Source: Candidatus Aenigmatarchaeota archaeon
Lineage (GTDB): Archaea > Aenigmatarchaeota > Aenigmatarchaeia > GW2011-AR5 > JACRAC01
Reading direction: 5' to 3'
NCBI GenBank assembly: GCA_016187395.1
Contig: JACPJV010000023.1
Span: 1 to 53,150 of the forward strand
DNA: 53,150 nucleotides
A model generated the notes under the pieces. It did no database searches. It had not been told where the DNA came from and saw only the letters and a program-made list of their open reading frames with translations. The position numbers were made by a program, and so were the translations under genes. Position 1 is the stretch's first letter, and each line of letters begins with the position of its first letter. Shown one piece after another: positions 1 through 7,923 of this stretch.

Positions 1-162
1 GTTGAATTTTACAGGAGGCTGTTCTGCGTATGCATCTGTACGTCTTCTGCTTAATTCTGCGTTTTCCGCCTCCAGGGTTGCACACGCGTCGGAAAGGTCA
101 ATGTCGTGGCGCTCTAGCTGGAGCTTCCGGAACTTTGCTATGTAACCTCTGTTATTTTCCAT
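1..162 (-). CDS. hypothetical protein, 3' end outside window
   Basis: Reading frame running off the left edge; 54 residues are visible from the first in-frame ATG. The visible part is charged and helical (an ENNRGYIAKF start, then Leu/Glu/Arg-rich coil) and no family is recognised. The frame stays open and coding-like upstream of this ATG to about position 234, where repeat R1 copy 1 begins, so the present ATG may not be the original start. It may be the distal part of the gene whose first 40 codons lie at 318-452 beyond the repeat. Confidence 0.45.
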   Translation of the reverse strand, partial: MENNRGYIAKFRKLQLERHDIDLSDACATLEAENAELSRRRTDAYAEQPPVKFN

Positions 163-213
163 ATGCCTTTCCAGCGGGGCTATGACGCTGTGCTTGTAAA
201 TTCTTGAGTCATC

Positions 214-337
214 TTCGGAAGCCTCCTCCGGAAACCTTCGACTTTAGTCGAAGGTAAGGATACAGGGAGGCTTCCGAGATGCTTTGCCTCAAGAAACCAC
301 CGCCTTTAGGCGGTGGTTCATATCGGAGGCAAATCAT
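214..337 (+). repeat. R1 double-hairpin element, copy 1
   Basis: Two nested stem-loops in tandem. Unit 1 has outer arms GGAAGCCTCC/GGGAGGCTTCC around inner hairpin CCTTCGAC-TTTA-GTCGAAGG. Unit 2 has outer arms TTTGCCTC/GAGGCAAA around inner hairpin CCACCGCC-TTTA-GGCGGTGG, inside ATG...CAT boundaries. Copies at 27094-27210 and 48705-48818 have the same plan with different, compensated stems. The inner hairpins with TTTA/TTCA loops and flanking GAA resemble the subterminal hairpins of IS200/IS605-type elements, so this is probably a non-autonomous relative; that origin is inference. Confidence 0.75.
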
Positions 338-452
338 ATCCATAAGAATGTATTCCAAATTCAAACAATCCCAAAGCCGCAAGAACTCCTACGCCTATTC
401 TTGTGATTCTTCTTAATCGTTCAATCTTGTCTGCAATGACATCCTCTGCCAT
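318..452 (-). pseudogene. small membrane protein, probably truncated by R1
   Basis: A 44-codon frame starting ATG at 452: basic N-terminus (DKIERLRRITR), one hydrophobic segment (GVGVLAALGLFEFGI), then the last codons and stop lie inside R1 copy 1. A TATA-like AATATAAAC sits about 25 nt before the ATG, as for a leaderless archaeal gene. The frame at 1-234 on the same strand, just beyond the element, looks like its missing soluble/coil part, so the gene was probably cut by the insertion. Could instead be a real 44-residue membrane peptide. Confidence 0.4.
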
Positions 453-494
453 GGCTATTCTTTGACAGAAAAGTTTATATTTTATTGTTTCACG

Positions 495-1268
495 TTAAAA
501 CATCTTCACGATGCTTGAGTCGGAAAAGATATTCGGCACGCTTATTCCGATTTTTTTGTAGGCTGCTTTCGGTATTCCTACGTCTCCGACGTATAAATCG
601 CCTACATAGCTCATTGCGCTTGTTTCCAGGAGGCCGCGTTTCGGAAGCCCTAGGGAGAGCGTGGCTGTGGCTTTGATGCATGGATTGTACGGCTCTCCTG
701 TGTCCACGTTAAGGCCGCTGGGGCAGTCTACGGCAATAATCTGATTTCTGGAGGAATTGGCAAGGTTTATCAGTGTTGCGTATTTGCCTTTAGGACTGCC
801 TTTTATGTTATATCCAAGGAGTGCGTCTATGACCATGTCTGCGTATTTTATCTTGCCTGGGAATTTTCCAGAGTCAGCTGGGTATAAAACATTCGCTCCA
901 GCCTTCCTTGAAGAATCTGCGTGTTTCCTGGTCAGCGAATGAAGGTTGCCGTATCTTTCCGGGACAACGACAGAAACAGAAGCTCCCCACTCATGAAGAA
1001 AACGCGCTGCTGCAAAGCCGTCTCCGCCGTTGTTCCCCCTTCCTGCTAGTATGCATATCTTCCTGCCCTCTGTTCTTTTCAATAAATCCCTTGCTAGCAT
1101 GGCTATCGTGCGGCCTGCGTTTTCCATCAGCTGCAAAATGTCTATGTCGAAGCTGCTTATATTTTTGTCTACAGTTCGCATGTCCTCAACAGAGATAGCC
1201 GGAATTTTCCTGCCAAGAGGAGCCATCGAAATCCCTCCACACTTGCCTGCAGGCAAATGTGCATTCAT
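495..1268 (-). CDS. nnrE: NAD(P)H-hydrate epimerase (YjeF N-terminal domain)
   Basis: Repairs hydrated NAD(P)H by interconverting the R and S epimers of NAD(P)HX. The YjeF_N signature GRGNNGGDGFAAARFL and the later VDCPSGLNVDTGEP metal/phosphate loop are both present. About 257 residues from the ATG at 1268, a usual length for the single-domain enzyme; no ADP-dependent dehydratase domain is fused. A TATA-like TTATATATTGG near 1300 favours this ATG or the one at 1226 over the upstream TTG at 1301. Confidence 0.85.
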   Translation of the reverse strand: MNAHLPAGKCGGISMAPLGRKIPAISVEDMRTVDKNISSFDIDILQLMENAGRTIAMLARDLLKRTEGRKICILAGRGNNGGDGFAAARFLHEWGASVSVVVPERYGNLHSLTRKHADSSRKAGANVLYPADSGKFPGKIKYADMVIDALLGYNIKGSPKGKYATLINLANSSRNQIIAVDCPSGLNVDTGEPYNPCIKATATLSLGLPKRGLLETSAMSYVGDLYVGDVGIPKAAYKKIGISVPNIFSDSSIVKMF

Positions 1269-1308
1269 TCCACACCCAACAAGTATTTTGTTTAGGTCCA
1301 ATATATAA

Positions 1309-2091
1309 TTAATTCTGATCTATATTCAAAGGTTCCGTTTTTTCACTACCAACCTTTGGAACAGACTTTAGTTTGTTTTTATAAAATTCTTTCAGCAGGT
1401 TTGACAGGAGCAGCGCAGGCAAAAGGAAATCTATGGGTAAAAATGAATGGAAAGCGCTTGCAAGTATTGCCGCAATTGCACCGTAAAGAATCTGCGCCTT
1501 TCTTGGGTGCGGCGATGTGACGGGTTCTATGAGCATGACGAAAATGAAAAAGAGCACTGTAAAGTTCGTGATTACGCCAACCGCGTTTGGAAATGCAAGA
1601 AAATGCACAAGCGCCCATACTGCAAAAAAGGACGCTGCTGCTGTCAGACGCTTTACCTTGTAATCTGCATAAAGAAATATTATTACTGCAAGGGTGTTTG
1701 CCGCCCACCACGACGGCTGCAGGCCTGCAAGGGCAAGAACAAGGGCGCCTGTTGCGGCGGGGTTGAATATGTTCACCTGGCGGCGGATCAGATGCTTGGC
1801 TGCTATTGCGATGGCTGAGGCGGCAATGCTTATAAGCATGGGCGGAAGAAGTATGGAAAGAATCAAGCCTGTGATTGCTGATGACTCAGAGAATACTTTT
1901 TTCCTTAGTTTTACGTAGTTGACAAGAGAGTCGAATGCGATTGCAGAAAATGTCGTTATGATAACATGCAGCGCATAATCCTGCGTATTCAGACCGAAAA
2001 GCAGTATGGATATTATGATGTTAATCAACAGCGCTGCAATCATGTACCGGTGCGGGCTAAATCTGAACGCCATATAAGAAATTGTTTTCAT
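1309..2091 (-). CDS. RnfD/NqrB-like membrane protein
   Basis: 260 residues with about eight to nine hydrophobic segments. Motifs SESSAITGLILSILLPP and IFNPAATGALVLAL match the NQR2/RnfD/RnfE family, where a Thr in the second region carries covalent FMN in classical members. No other Rnf or Nqr subunits lie nearby, so a role in a full ion-pumping complex cannot be claimed; stand-alone RnfD-like proteins occur in archaea. Divergent from the phosphoesterase at 2125, with a shared AT-rich spacer. Confidence 0.75.
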   Translation of the reverse strand: MKTISYMAFRFSPHRYMIAALLINIIISILLFGLNTQDYALHVIITTFSAIAFDSLVNYVKLRKKVFSESSAITGLILSILLPPMLISIAASAIAIAAKHLIRRQVNIFNPAATGALVLALAGLQPSWWAANTLAVIIFLYADYKVKRLTAAASFFAVWALVHFLAFPNAVGVITNFTVLFFIFVMLIEPVTSPHPRKAQILYGAIAAILASAFHSFLPIDFLLPALLLSNLLKEFYKNKLKSVPKVGSEKTEPLNIDQN

Positions 2092-2124
2092 GTATTTTTA
2101 ATAATTTCTATTGAAAAGAACTCT

Positions 2125-2952
2125 ATGCTTTTGATATATTCATCTGACCTGCATGGAAACATAAACCAGTACAGGAAGCTCTTTGATTTTGCTGCTGAAA
2201 GGAAGGCGAAAGCCGTGCTTCTTGGCGGTGACTTGTCTCCAAAGGGACCGGGAGAATTTACAATAGAAGGTCAGCGAAAATTTTTTGAGAAATTCCTAAT
2301 ACCCGCCACAAATGAGTTTAACATGAATTTTGGCATACCTGTATTTGCAATGATGGGAAACGACGACTGGGCTGCGAATGAATCTTTGCTGAAACGTGCC
2401 GGTGTTGAATTTCATCTGATGCACAATAAGGTGGAAAAGCTTGATGGCATCAGCATAGCAGGGTATCCCTTTGTGCCAGTAACTCCTTTTGGCATAAAGG
2501 ACTGGGAGAAATGGGACACTTTAGAACAAGACCGGTCTGATGTTAGGCTGGACGGTTTTATCAGCAGGAACGGAGAATTGCAGCGGTTCAGGTTTGGAGA
2601 GCCTTCAGAAAAAGATACCATAGAGCATGACATGAAAGGGCTTGCAAAGCTCTCAGAGCCTGCCAAGACCGTCTATATGATGCACTCGCCTCCGTTCAAT
2701 ACAAATCTGGACATGATTTCTTCCAGAGCGCACGTAGGAAGCGTTGCTATAAGAAATTTTATAGAGAAAAACCAGCCTCTGATCACTCTCCATGGACATA
2801 TACATGAAACAGTGGAGATGTCGGGGGATTTTGTGGAGAAGATGGGCAGGACTATCTGCGCATCATCCGGGAATTTCCCTGAAAATGAAAAAATGGCTGT
2901 TCTTGCATTTGATCCTCACGAGCCAAATGGTATAAAAAGAACGATAATCTGA
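2125..2952 (+). CDS. calcineurin-like metallophosphoesterase
   Basis: Dinuclear-metal phosphoesterase of 275 residues. Motifs in order: SSDLHGN (DxH), LGGDLSPKG (GDx), MGNDDW (GNxD/E), MHSPPFN and LHGHIHE (GHxH), the full metallophosphatase set. Substrate unknown; such archaeal enzymes act on nucleotides or phosphodiesters. The frame is open further upstream but the protein family begins at MLLIYSSDLHG, so the ATG at 2125 is chosen. Confidence 0.88.
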   Translation: MLLIYSSDLHGNINQYRKLFDFAAERKAKAVLLGGDLSPKGPGEFTIEGQRKFFEKFLIPATNEFNMNFGIPVFAMMGNDDWAANESLLKRAGVEFHLMHNKVEKLDGISIAGYPFVPVTPFGIKDWEKWDTLEQDRSDVRLDGFISRNGELQRFRFGEPSEKDTIEHDMKGLAKLSEPAKTVYMMHSPPFNTNLDMISSRAHVGSVAIRNFIEKNQPLITLHGHIHETVEMSGDFVEKMGRTICASSGNFPENEKMAVLAFDPHEPNGIKRTII

Positions 2953-2993
2953 ATAGGAAAAACCAGGGATCAAAGGAAAAAACAAAATCAGAC

Positions 2994-3050
2994 TTATAGT
3001 GAAGCAAATGATTCCAATTCATTTCTTGCATCACTTTATTGTTTGGTTTA
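2994..3050. repeat. imperfect TATAGTG-bounded palindrome
   Basis: Sequence TATAGTGAAGCAAATGA followed after a short loop by TCATTTCTTGCATCACT, an imperfect hairpin between the convergent genes at 2952 and 3060. The TATAGTG/CACTATA end recurs at other palindromic elements here (27220, 47905, 49277, 49377, 52303), which suggests a shared end sequence. It could also just terminate the two convergent transcripts. Confidence 0.4.
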
Positions 3051-3059
3051 AAGGATTGG

Positions 3060-3443
3060 CTAACTTTGTACTTCATCGGTGCTTTCTCCCAGCCTTCTCA
3101 TCCTCTCTTCAAGGTATCTTTCTAATGCCCTAGTAACTATAATCTCTTCTGGATTTTGAAAACTAACGATCTCGCCTGTTGTCATATCCCTTCCTGTAGC
3201 ATTTCTTGCCCTGTGAGTCCATTCCTTGCTTGTTTCGTAAGCCGCTCTTAGTATTGCAGCCCTTCTCCTTCTGGCATCTTCGAACGAGGTCAAGCTGTAT
3301 TCAACTTCTCCGTGAATATGTGCGTATGTCAACTCAAGGTCTCTAAGAATGCCTACGGCTCTCGCCAGTACAGAGGAATCCAAACCGACTCTTTCATGAA
3401 CATTTATTAATCTTGCATATTTTTGAAGTTCCCTTCTTTCCAT
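3060..3443 (-). CDS. hypothetical helical protein
   Basis: 127 residues, mostly charged amphipathic helix (ERRELQKYARLI..., RRRRAAILRAAYETSKEW, ALERYLEERMRRLGE). No family recognised. The ATG at 3443 is preceded by AGGTGATGG, a good archaeal Shine-Dalgarno, and by a TATA-like TTTATAATTTAA near 3470. No signal peptide or membrane segment. Confidence 0.6.
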   Translation of the reverse strand: MERRELQKYARLINVHERVGLDSSVLARAVGILRDLELTYAHIHGEVEYSLTSFEDARRRRAAILRAAYETSKEWTHRARNATGRDMTTGEIVSFQNPEEIIVTRALERYLEERMRRLGESTDEVQS

Positions 3444-3500
3444 TCCATCACCTGTAAGGGTCAAATTAAATTATAAAGATTATAAAAAACAAAAGCAGCT

Positions 3501-3995
3501 TTATCCTGCAAGGGTTACTGTTACGGAATCGCTGACGCCTATCGGATTCCTCTGGTTGTCCACAAGCTCTACCATGATTGTGTACGTGCCTGGTTCCAGA
3601 TTGGAGAACGAGAACGTGTTGAAAGGCGTATACTTCTCTCCTGTTTCAGGTCCGTCAAGAACTGCGTGTATCTGTCCTTCATTTTCTCTCAATTCCTTTG
3701 TGGCTCCTGAGAGTCTGAAGTTCTCTACGGTCACGCGCACTCCGATAGCGCTTGTTCCTTCCAAAACTGCTCCGTCTGCAGGCGATGCTATTGTCATGGC
3801 AGGACTGCCTGATGGAGGTTCATAAAGGTTCCCTTCAGGTGTTTCAGTTTCTTGCGGCTGCTCCTGAGGCTGGTCTTGAGGCTGGTCTTCCGGCACTGGC
3901 TGTGTGATTTGTCCTGTTGAGCTTACCTGGCCTATGCAACCCGCGGCAAAAACTATGCCTACTATAAGCAGCGCAAGCAATGGCTTTGCATCCAT
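3501..3995 (-). CDS. lipoprotein, paralogue of the next gene
   Basis: 164 residues: signal peptide LLALLIVGIVFAAGC with a lipobox Cys (AAGC), a Pro/Gln/Glu-rich linker, then a beta-rich domain beginning MTIASPADGAVLEG and ending in an Ig-like strand pattern (EPGTYTIMVELVDNQ). The last 100 residues match the protein at 4059-4508 nearly throughout, so the two are a tandem duplication. Probably anchored outside the cytoplasmic membrane; ligand unknown. TATA-like TTTTAAAC lies about 25 nt before the ATG. Confidence 0.8.
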   Translation of the reverse strand: MDAKPLLALLIVGIVFAAGCIGQVSSTGQITQPVPEDQPQDQPQEQPQETETPEGNLYEPPSGSPAMTIASPADGAVLEGTSAIGVRVTVENFRLSGATKELRENEGQIHAVLDGPETGEKYTPFNTFSFSNLEPGTYTIMVELVDNQRNPIGVSDSVTVTLAG

Positions 3996-4058
3996 AGTGA
4001 TATTTTGAAGGCGTAAAGTTTAAAAGCTCATTTATTACTGACTGGAGAGAAACAATTC

Positions 4059-4508
4059 TCATTCTGACACGGTTATAGACGCCGTATCGCTAAAACCAAG
4101 GGAATTTTTCTGGTTGTCCACGAGCTCTACAACCAGCGTGTAAGTACCTGGCTCGATGCCTGTGAATGAGAATGTAGTATAAGGCGAGTATTGAGACTTT
4201 GGCACAGGACCAACAAGCGCTGCGAATATCTGTCCCTCATTCTGCCTCAATTCTTTAGCTGCTCCAGAAAGGCGGAAATTCTGCACTTCTACTTCGATTC
4301 CCACTGCGATCGTGCCTTCCAAAATTGCACCGTCTGCTGGCGATATTATGCGTATAGAAGGCGTTCCTTCCGGAGGTTCGTAGATGTCTTCTTCTGGCTG
4401 CTGTATTTCCGGGATCCTGATCCCCTCTCCACCTGTTTCAAGAGGTATTACCTGACCTATACATCCTGCGGACGCAATCAGGAGAATGAACAGCAGGGAG
4501 TATTTCAT
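4059..4508 (-). CDS. lipoprotein, paralogue of the previous gene
   Basis: 149 residues with signal peptide LLFILLIASAGC (lipobox SAGC) and a short acidic/proline linker. The beta-rich domain IRIISPADGAILEG...GTYTLVVELVDNQKN is homologous to its neighbour, which it does not overlap (63-bp gap). The shared fold looks like a small Ig-like or DUF4399-like extracellular domain (EGQI-A-L-GP motif); this assignment is tentative. Confidence 0.8.
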   Translation of the reverse strand: MKYSLLFILLIASAGCIGQVIPLETGGEGIRIPEIQQPEEDIYEPPEGTPSIRIISPADGAILEGTIAVGIEVEVQNFRLSGAAKELRQNEGQIFAALVGPVPKSQYSPYTTFSFTGIEPGTYTLVVELVDNQKNSLGFSDTASITVSE

Positions 4509-4558
4509 GCAATTAGATGCAATTTTGCGCTTAAATCCGTTTCATGAAAATTGAATGT

Positions 4559-5131
4559 ATGGCAGGCCGCCTGGAGATAGTATGCGGACCTGTCGGCTCC
4601 GGGAAATCCCAGGAGCTCGAGAGGAGACTGTTTGCATTGCAACAGGCACGTATGCCGTTTCTTCTCTTCAGGCCTGATTTTCTTCACTCCAAAATGCAGG
4701 ACGCGATAAAAACAGGCACAGACAAAAGGGCAGTAGAGTTCATGATGCACGTTGCCGGGAAATTCCCTGAGGCAGAGGCGATCTCCGTAGACGGCGCAAA
4801 TTTTTATTCTCTGGATATTCTCCATGCTGTTGAAACATGGATGAAGAAAAAGCGCGTTATCTGCGCCGGCCTTGATACAGATTTTGCAGGAAAACCTTTC
4901 GAGACGATGGCGATGCTCCTTGCAATCGCAGACGACATACATAAGCTCTCGGCTATATGCACTGTATGCAAAAAGACTGCAACAAGGAGCCAGATTGTCG
5001 AGATAGACACGAAATTGCCGCAGGATATAGCAGAACAAAGTGCATTCTACGAGCCGCGGTGCCTGGAATGCCACCAGATTCCGCAGGACTACATGCCGAA
5101 AAGCAACCTGCGCTGGATGATGGAGAGATGA
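4559..5131 (+). CDS. tdk: thymidine kinase family protein (TK1-like), altered catalytic motif
   Basis: About 190 residues with TK1-type organisation: P-loop GPVGSGKS near the N-terminus, lasso element CAGLDTDFAGKPF, and a four-Cys zinc site (CTVCKK and CLECH). The segment where TK1 enzymes have DEAQF/DEGQF reads VDGANFY, so the catalytic-base Glu is replaced by Gly. The fold is clear; kinase activity is doubtful or uses another residue. An ATG at 4544 lies five codons upstream. Confidence 0.82.
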   Translation: MAGRLEIVCGPVGSGKSQELERRLFALQQARMPFLLFRPDFLHSKMQDAIKTGTDKRAVEFMMHVAGKFPEAEAISVDGANFYSLDILHAVETWMKKKRVICAGLDTDFAGKPFETMAMLLAIADDIHKLSAICTVCKKTATRSQIVEIDTKLPQDIAEQSAFYEPRCLECHQIPQDYMPKSNLRWMMER

Positions 5132-5188
5132 GAGTAAGAGGAACAATTGATTCTTAAACTTTCCTGCGTCATGTTCTTCGGTGCTAAG

Positions 5189-5602
5189 ATGTTCAGAAAG
5201 CTCCTGCTTCCGCTTGCTGCGACCGCTGCTTTGGGAATGGCAGCGTGCAGGGAGAGTGTTTCGTTTCGATATGCTGATACAAGTATCAGCTATCTTAACA
5301 GCATAGAAAGCCCGTCTGTTGACCTTTCTGTATCTGTAGTGGCTGTGCCAAGGAGCGTCTCGGTAACAGGTAATGCCCATCGCTGTAATTTCGCCGCCTA
5401 TGTTCATGAAGATGGAGACGATCTTGTTGCAACAGCCTATGCGGATTGTCAGAATGCCAACGTTGCTGCCGCACTTATTCAGGCAAATATGGACATGCCT
5501 GTAATTATGCGGGGAATTTACAGGCGCGAGGGGGGCGGAAGCGGGCTCCTTGAGCTGCATGATATTCAGGTTATGGGGCATGATACACTAGACATGAGAT
5601 GA
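5189..5602 (+). CDS. small lipoprotein
   Basis: 137 residues from the ATG at 5189: signal sequence MFRKLLLPLAATAALGMAAC with lipobox MAAC, then a soluble domain with no recognised family. A TATA-like TTCTTAAACTTT lies about 30 nt upstream. In-frame ATGs at 5147 and 5171 would put non-hydrophobic residues before the signal peptide and are less likely. Confidence 0.65.
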   Translation: MFRKLLLPLAATAALGMAACRESVSFRYADTSISYLNSIESPSVDLSVSVVAVPRSVSVTGNAHRCNFAAYVHEDGDDLVATAYADCQNANVAAALIQANMDMPVIMRGIYRREGGGSGLLELHDIQVMGHDTLDMR

Positions 5603-5644
5603 TTTACTTCACGCTCCCGCCTTCCCAGCCTTCTGTGAAGATGT
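5603..5644 (-). pseudogene. remnant of flavin oxidoreductase 3' end
   Basis: On the minus strand this encodes NIFTEGWEGGSVK followed by a stop, the same last 13 residues as the intact oxidoreductase at 6423-7175, with near-identical DNA. Nothing else of that gene is here. It marks the edge of a partial duplication or recombination that also left the truncated DUF5678 gene beside it. Confidence 0.6.
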
Positions 5645-5680
5645 TCAAATATAGCCATGCTCAATTCTTACAGGATATTT

Positions 5681-5788
5681 ATGGAAAAGAGCAGGGAATT
5701 CGAATTTTACGTCAAGGCGGACTTGAGCGAGTATGCAGGAAAATATGTTGCGGTTGTTGGGCGAAGATACCAACAGATGATATTTTGA
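5681..5788 (+). pseudogene. truncated DUF5678-like gene
   Basis: A 35-codon frame whose product contains YVKADLSEYAGKYVAVVG, matching the N-terminal half of DUF5678 proteins (compare the intact gene at 6168-6383, YPGKYIAVSGGRVIASG). After VVG the sequence diverges and stops, so the second half is missing. Together with 5603-5644 it looks like a decayed second copy of the neighbouring locus. Confidence 0.55.
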
Positions 5789-5796
5789 TTTATCCT

Positions 5797-6174
5797 TTAT
5801 AATTCAGTAAACACCACTTTCTTGTCCTTATCATTGAAGCATACCTGAAACCTGTCAAAAATATCCTTGCGCCCCAAAAGGAAGGGCACGTTATCCTGAA
5901 GCGAGCAAGCAATTCTGATAGTCAGCTTTTTGTTTCCAATAATTATCTGCACGCTTCTGACGAAATACGGCACCGTTCCGCCTCCCGCGTCCCTTGCATT
6001 TTCTACCTCTTCTATTTTCCAGCTTTCAAAACCCAATAACCTGGCAAAGCTTAGCGGTATCATTGTCATGTCTGCTCCGGAATCAATGAAAAAATCAAGG
6101 ATAAGAGTTTTATTTCCATTTTCCAGTATAGCAGGAATTATAGGCTCGCCCTCAATATAATCAAATTCTAGCAT
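5797..6174 (-). CDS. retropepsin-like aspartic protease
   Basis: 125 residues. The segment FFIDSGADMTMIPLSFARLLG holds the DSG catalytic motif of single-domain aspartic proteases, and PFLLGRKDIFDRFQV is the hydrophobic-hydrophobic-Gly strand plus helix typical of retropepsin-like folds; such proteins work as dimers. Its start overlaps the stop of the DUF5678 gene by 7 nt, so the two are probably translated together, a pairing seen in many archaea. Substrate unknown. Confidence 0.75.
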   Translation of the reverse strand: MLEFDYIEGEPIIPAILENGNKTLILDFFIDSGADMTMIPLSFARLLGFESWKIEEVENARDAGGGTVPYFVRSVQIIIGNKKLTIRIACSLQDNVPFLLGRKDIFDRFQVCFNDKDKKVVFTEL

Positions 6175-6383
6175 GATTTACACCGATAAAATACAGCTTT
6201 TGTTTCAGGCACGTGGGTAAATCTTATCTTCTTTATATCTTCATTTTCTACTTTCTTTAGAACTTCCTTGGCTGTTCCTCCTGATGCTATCACCCTGCCC
6301 CCTGAAACTGCTATATATTTTCCTGGGTATTTTCTTCTCAATTCCTTGAAATTCGTTTTTATCCACTCATTGTTCTGGTCCAT
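6168..6383 (-). CDS. DUF5678 family protein
   Basis: 71 residues. YPGKYIAVSGGRVIASGGTA is the DUF5678 core, two strands and a turn, followed by a short helix and a C-terminal strand. The ATG at 6383 follows GGTGATAG, a Shine-Dalgarno at proper spacing; the in-frame GTG at 6392 is part of that site. A TATA-like AATAAATATAAG lies further upstream. Coupled to the retropepsin-like gene. Confidence 0.7.
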   Translation of the reverse strand: MDQNNEWIKTNFKELRRKYPGKYIAVSGGRVIASGGTAKEVLKKVENEDIKKIRFTHVPETKAVFYRCKSC

Positions 6384-6422
6384 GTCTATCACCGCTTATA
6401 TTTATTAGGTGAGAGATTTAAA

Positions 6423-7175
6423 CTACTTCACGCTCCCTCCTTCCCATCCTTCTGTGAAGATGTTTTCTTCAGACACGCCTTTGCTTTGCAGCTTTTCCTG
6501 GGCAGCCACAACCATCTGCGGCACGCCGCAGACGTAGTAGTCCTTGCCTTCAAAATCTTTCAAAAATTTTTCCAGAAAATCCTGTACGTAGCCTTTTGCT
6601 CCTGTCCAATCATCAGAGGGGCGGCTCAGGATGAAAACAGGCTTAAAGTTTTCATTCGCCTCTGCGAGGTCTGCGAATTCTTTTTTATAAATAATATCCT
6701 CCTCTGTGCGGTTGCCGAAGAAGAGCCAGACTTTGTGCCTTATGCGCATTTCAAGAACCTGCCTTATCATCGCCATCATCGGCGTGATGCCTGTTCCTGT
6801 AGCGAGGAATGCAATATCCCTGTCAAAGCGCTGCACATAGAGGTTTCCGCGCGGCGGGAGAAAATGCAGGATATCGCCAGCTTTGAGAGAGTGCATGTAG
6901 ACGGATGCGGAGCCTTCCGGATAGCGCTTTATGCACAATTCAAATTTTGGCAAATCTTCTGGCAGCGAGGTCATTGAATAAGGGCGGAATAATTTTCTTC
7001 CTTCCTTCTCAAACTGTATCATGATATGCTGGCCTGGCTTGAAATTCATCGTACTGGAAGGCGTATGAGCGTCCTTTGGACGCTCCTTTTGCTCTATCAG
7101 CTCGAAGAAGAAGTTCTTCACATCAGGCGTCTGCTTGTGCATTGAACGCAGGACTGCGGAGAGGAGAGGTGGCAT
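6423..7175 (-). CDS. FAD/NAD(P)-binding oxidoreductase (ferredoxin reductase-like)
   Basis: 250 residues. RPYSMTSLP is the FAD-binding motif of the FNR superfamily, GDILHFLPPRGNLYV the FAD phosphate region, FLATGTGITPMMAMI the NAD(P) pyrophosphate site, and YVCGVPQMVVAAQEKL plus a C-terminal GW complete the family pattern. No fused iron-sulfur domain, so an external ferredoxin or flavodoxin is the likely partner. Its last 40 bp are duplicated at 5603-5644. Confidence 0.85.
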   Translation of the reverse strand: MPPLLSAVLRSMHKQTPDVKNFFFELIEQKERPKDAHTPSSTMNFKPGQHIMIQFEKEGRKLFRPYSMTSLPEDLPKFELCIKRYPEGSASVYMHSLKAGDILHFLPPRGNLYVQRFDRDIAFLATGTGITPMMAMIRQVLEMRIRHKVWLFFGNRTEEDIIYKKEFADLAEANENFKPVFILSRPSDDWTGAKGYVQDFLEKFLKDFEGKDYYVCGVPQMVVAAQEKLQSKGVSEENIFTEGWEGGSVK

Positions 7176-7201
7176 AAATTTTATTATACCATTAAGAATA
7201 A

Positions 7202-7882
7202 TTAATAACCCCTTCTGGTAATTTGCAAGGCTTCGTGGTGCGTATCGTGCGACCTTTCCAGTCTGTCTTTCTTTCTACATGCCCTGCAATAGCCTTCCAG
7301 ATGTCTCCACCGTCTGAATTCCCTGTACAATTTTTCCGGATCCAACAGCGTAATACATTCCACCGGAACTTCTGTTCTGTCTGACACGTGTAACATAGTT
7401 CTAAGAAGTGCGCCGTCGTTGCTTACAACAGCCACTCCACTGGATGCCAGATACGTTTCCTCTGCAATTGCCAGAGCCAAAAATATCAGATCTCTATCGT
7501 TTTCAGAAGTCGGATATACCCTTATTTCATCATTCAATCCACGAGGTTTTCTCATAGAATCTATTAAGTGCTGCGGCGGATCTAAGCGTCTTTCTTCCAA
7601 GGAATCCAGAAAAGCTCGAAAGCCATTAGCTATCTCTGGCTGATGTCTATATGCATCTGTTAACCTTCGAATTTCATTCCTCACTCCCAACGTTATTCTT
7701 ATCCTTGGATTTTCTCTTATGACCCGGAGGAGATATTCGGTATATCCTTCGTTCTGCGCAATCAAGTCAGAGCTATAATTATTGTCGGGAACCGGAATAT
7801 GGAGAGCAGATGTATCGAGGAGAACCTGATGCCCGTTCAGATGCTCTGTAAGCTTGTAGTCAAACTTTCCGTTTGCCTGCAT
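7202..7882 (-). CDS. PIN-domain protein with C-terminal CxxC (paralogue 1)
   Basis: 226 residues. The PIN acidic residues appear in LLDTSALHIP, VRNEIRRL, ENDRDLIFLALA and VVSNDGALL, so a metal-dependent ribonuclease is expected. After the PIN fold comes a conserved tail, FRRWRHLEGYCRACRKKD then His residues, looking like a small zinc site. First-order paralogues lie at 7924 and 8679. TATA-like CTATATATCC is about 25 nt before the ATG, so this copy has its own promoter. No antitoxin gene is adjacent. Confidence 0.75.
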   Translation of the reverse strand: MQANGKFDYKLTEHLNGHQVLLDTSALHIPVPDNNYSSDLIAQNEGYTEYLLRVIRENPRIRITLGVRNEIRRLTDAYRHQPEIANGFRAFLDSLEERRLDPPQHLIDSMRKPRGLNDEIRVYPTSENDRDLIFLALAIAEETYLASSGVAVVSNDGALLRTMLHVSDRTEVPVECITLLDPEKLYREFRRWRHLEGYCRACRKKDRLERSHDTHHEALQITRRGY

Positions 7883-7923
7883 TGCATTTGATTATGGATT
7901 CGGCTGGATATATAGTGAAGCAA

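Noticed and set aside
1966-2124. Upstream extension of the phosphoesterase frame
   Set aside because: It lies inside the start of the divergent RnfD-like gene and has no family match; the fold begins at 2125.
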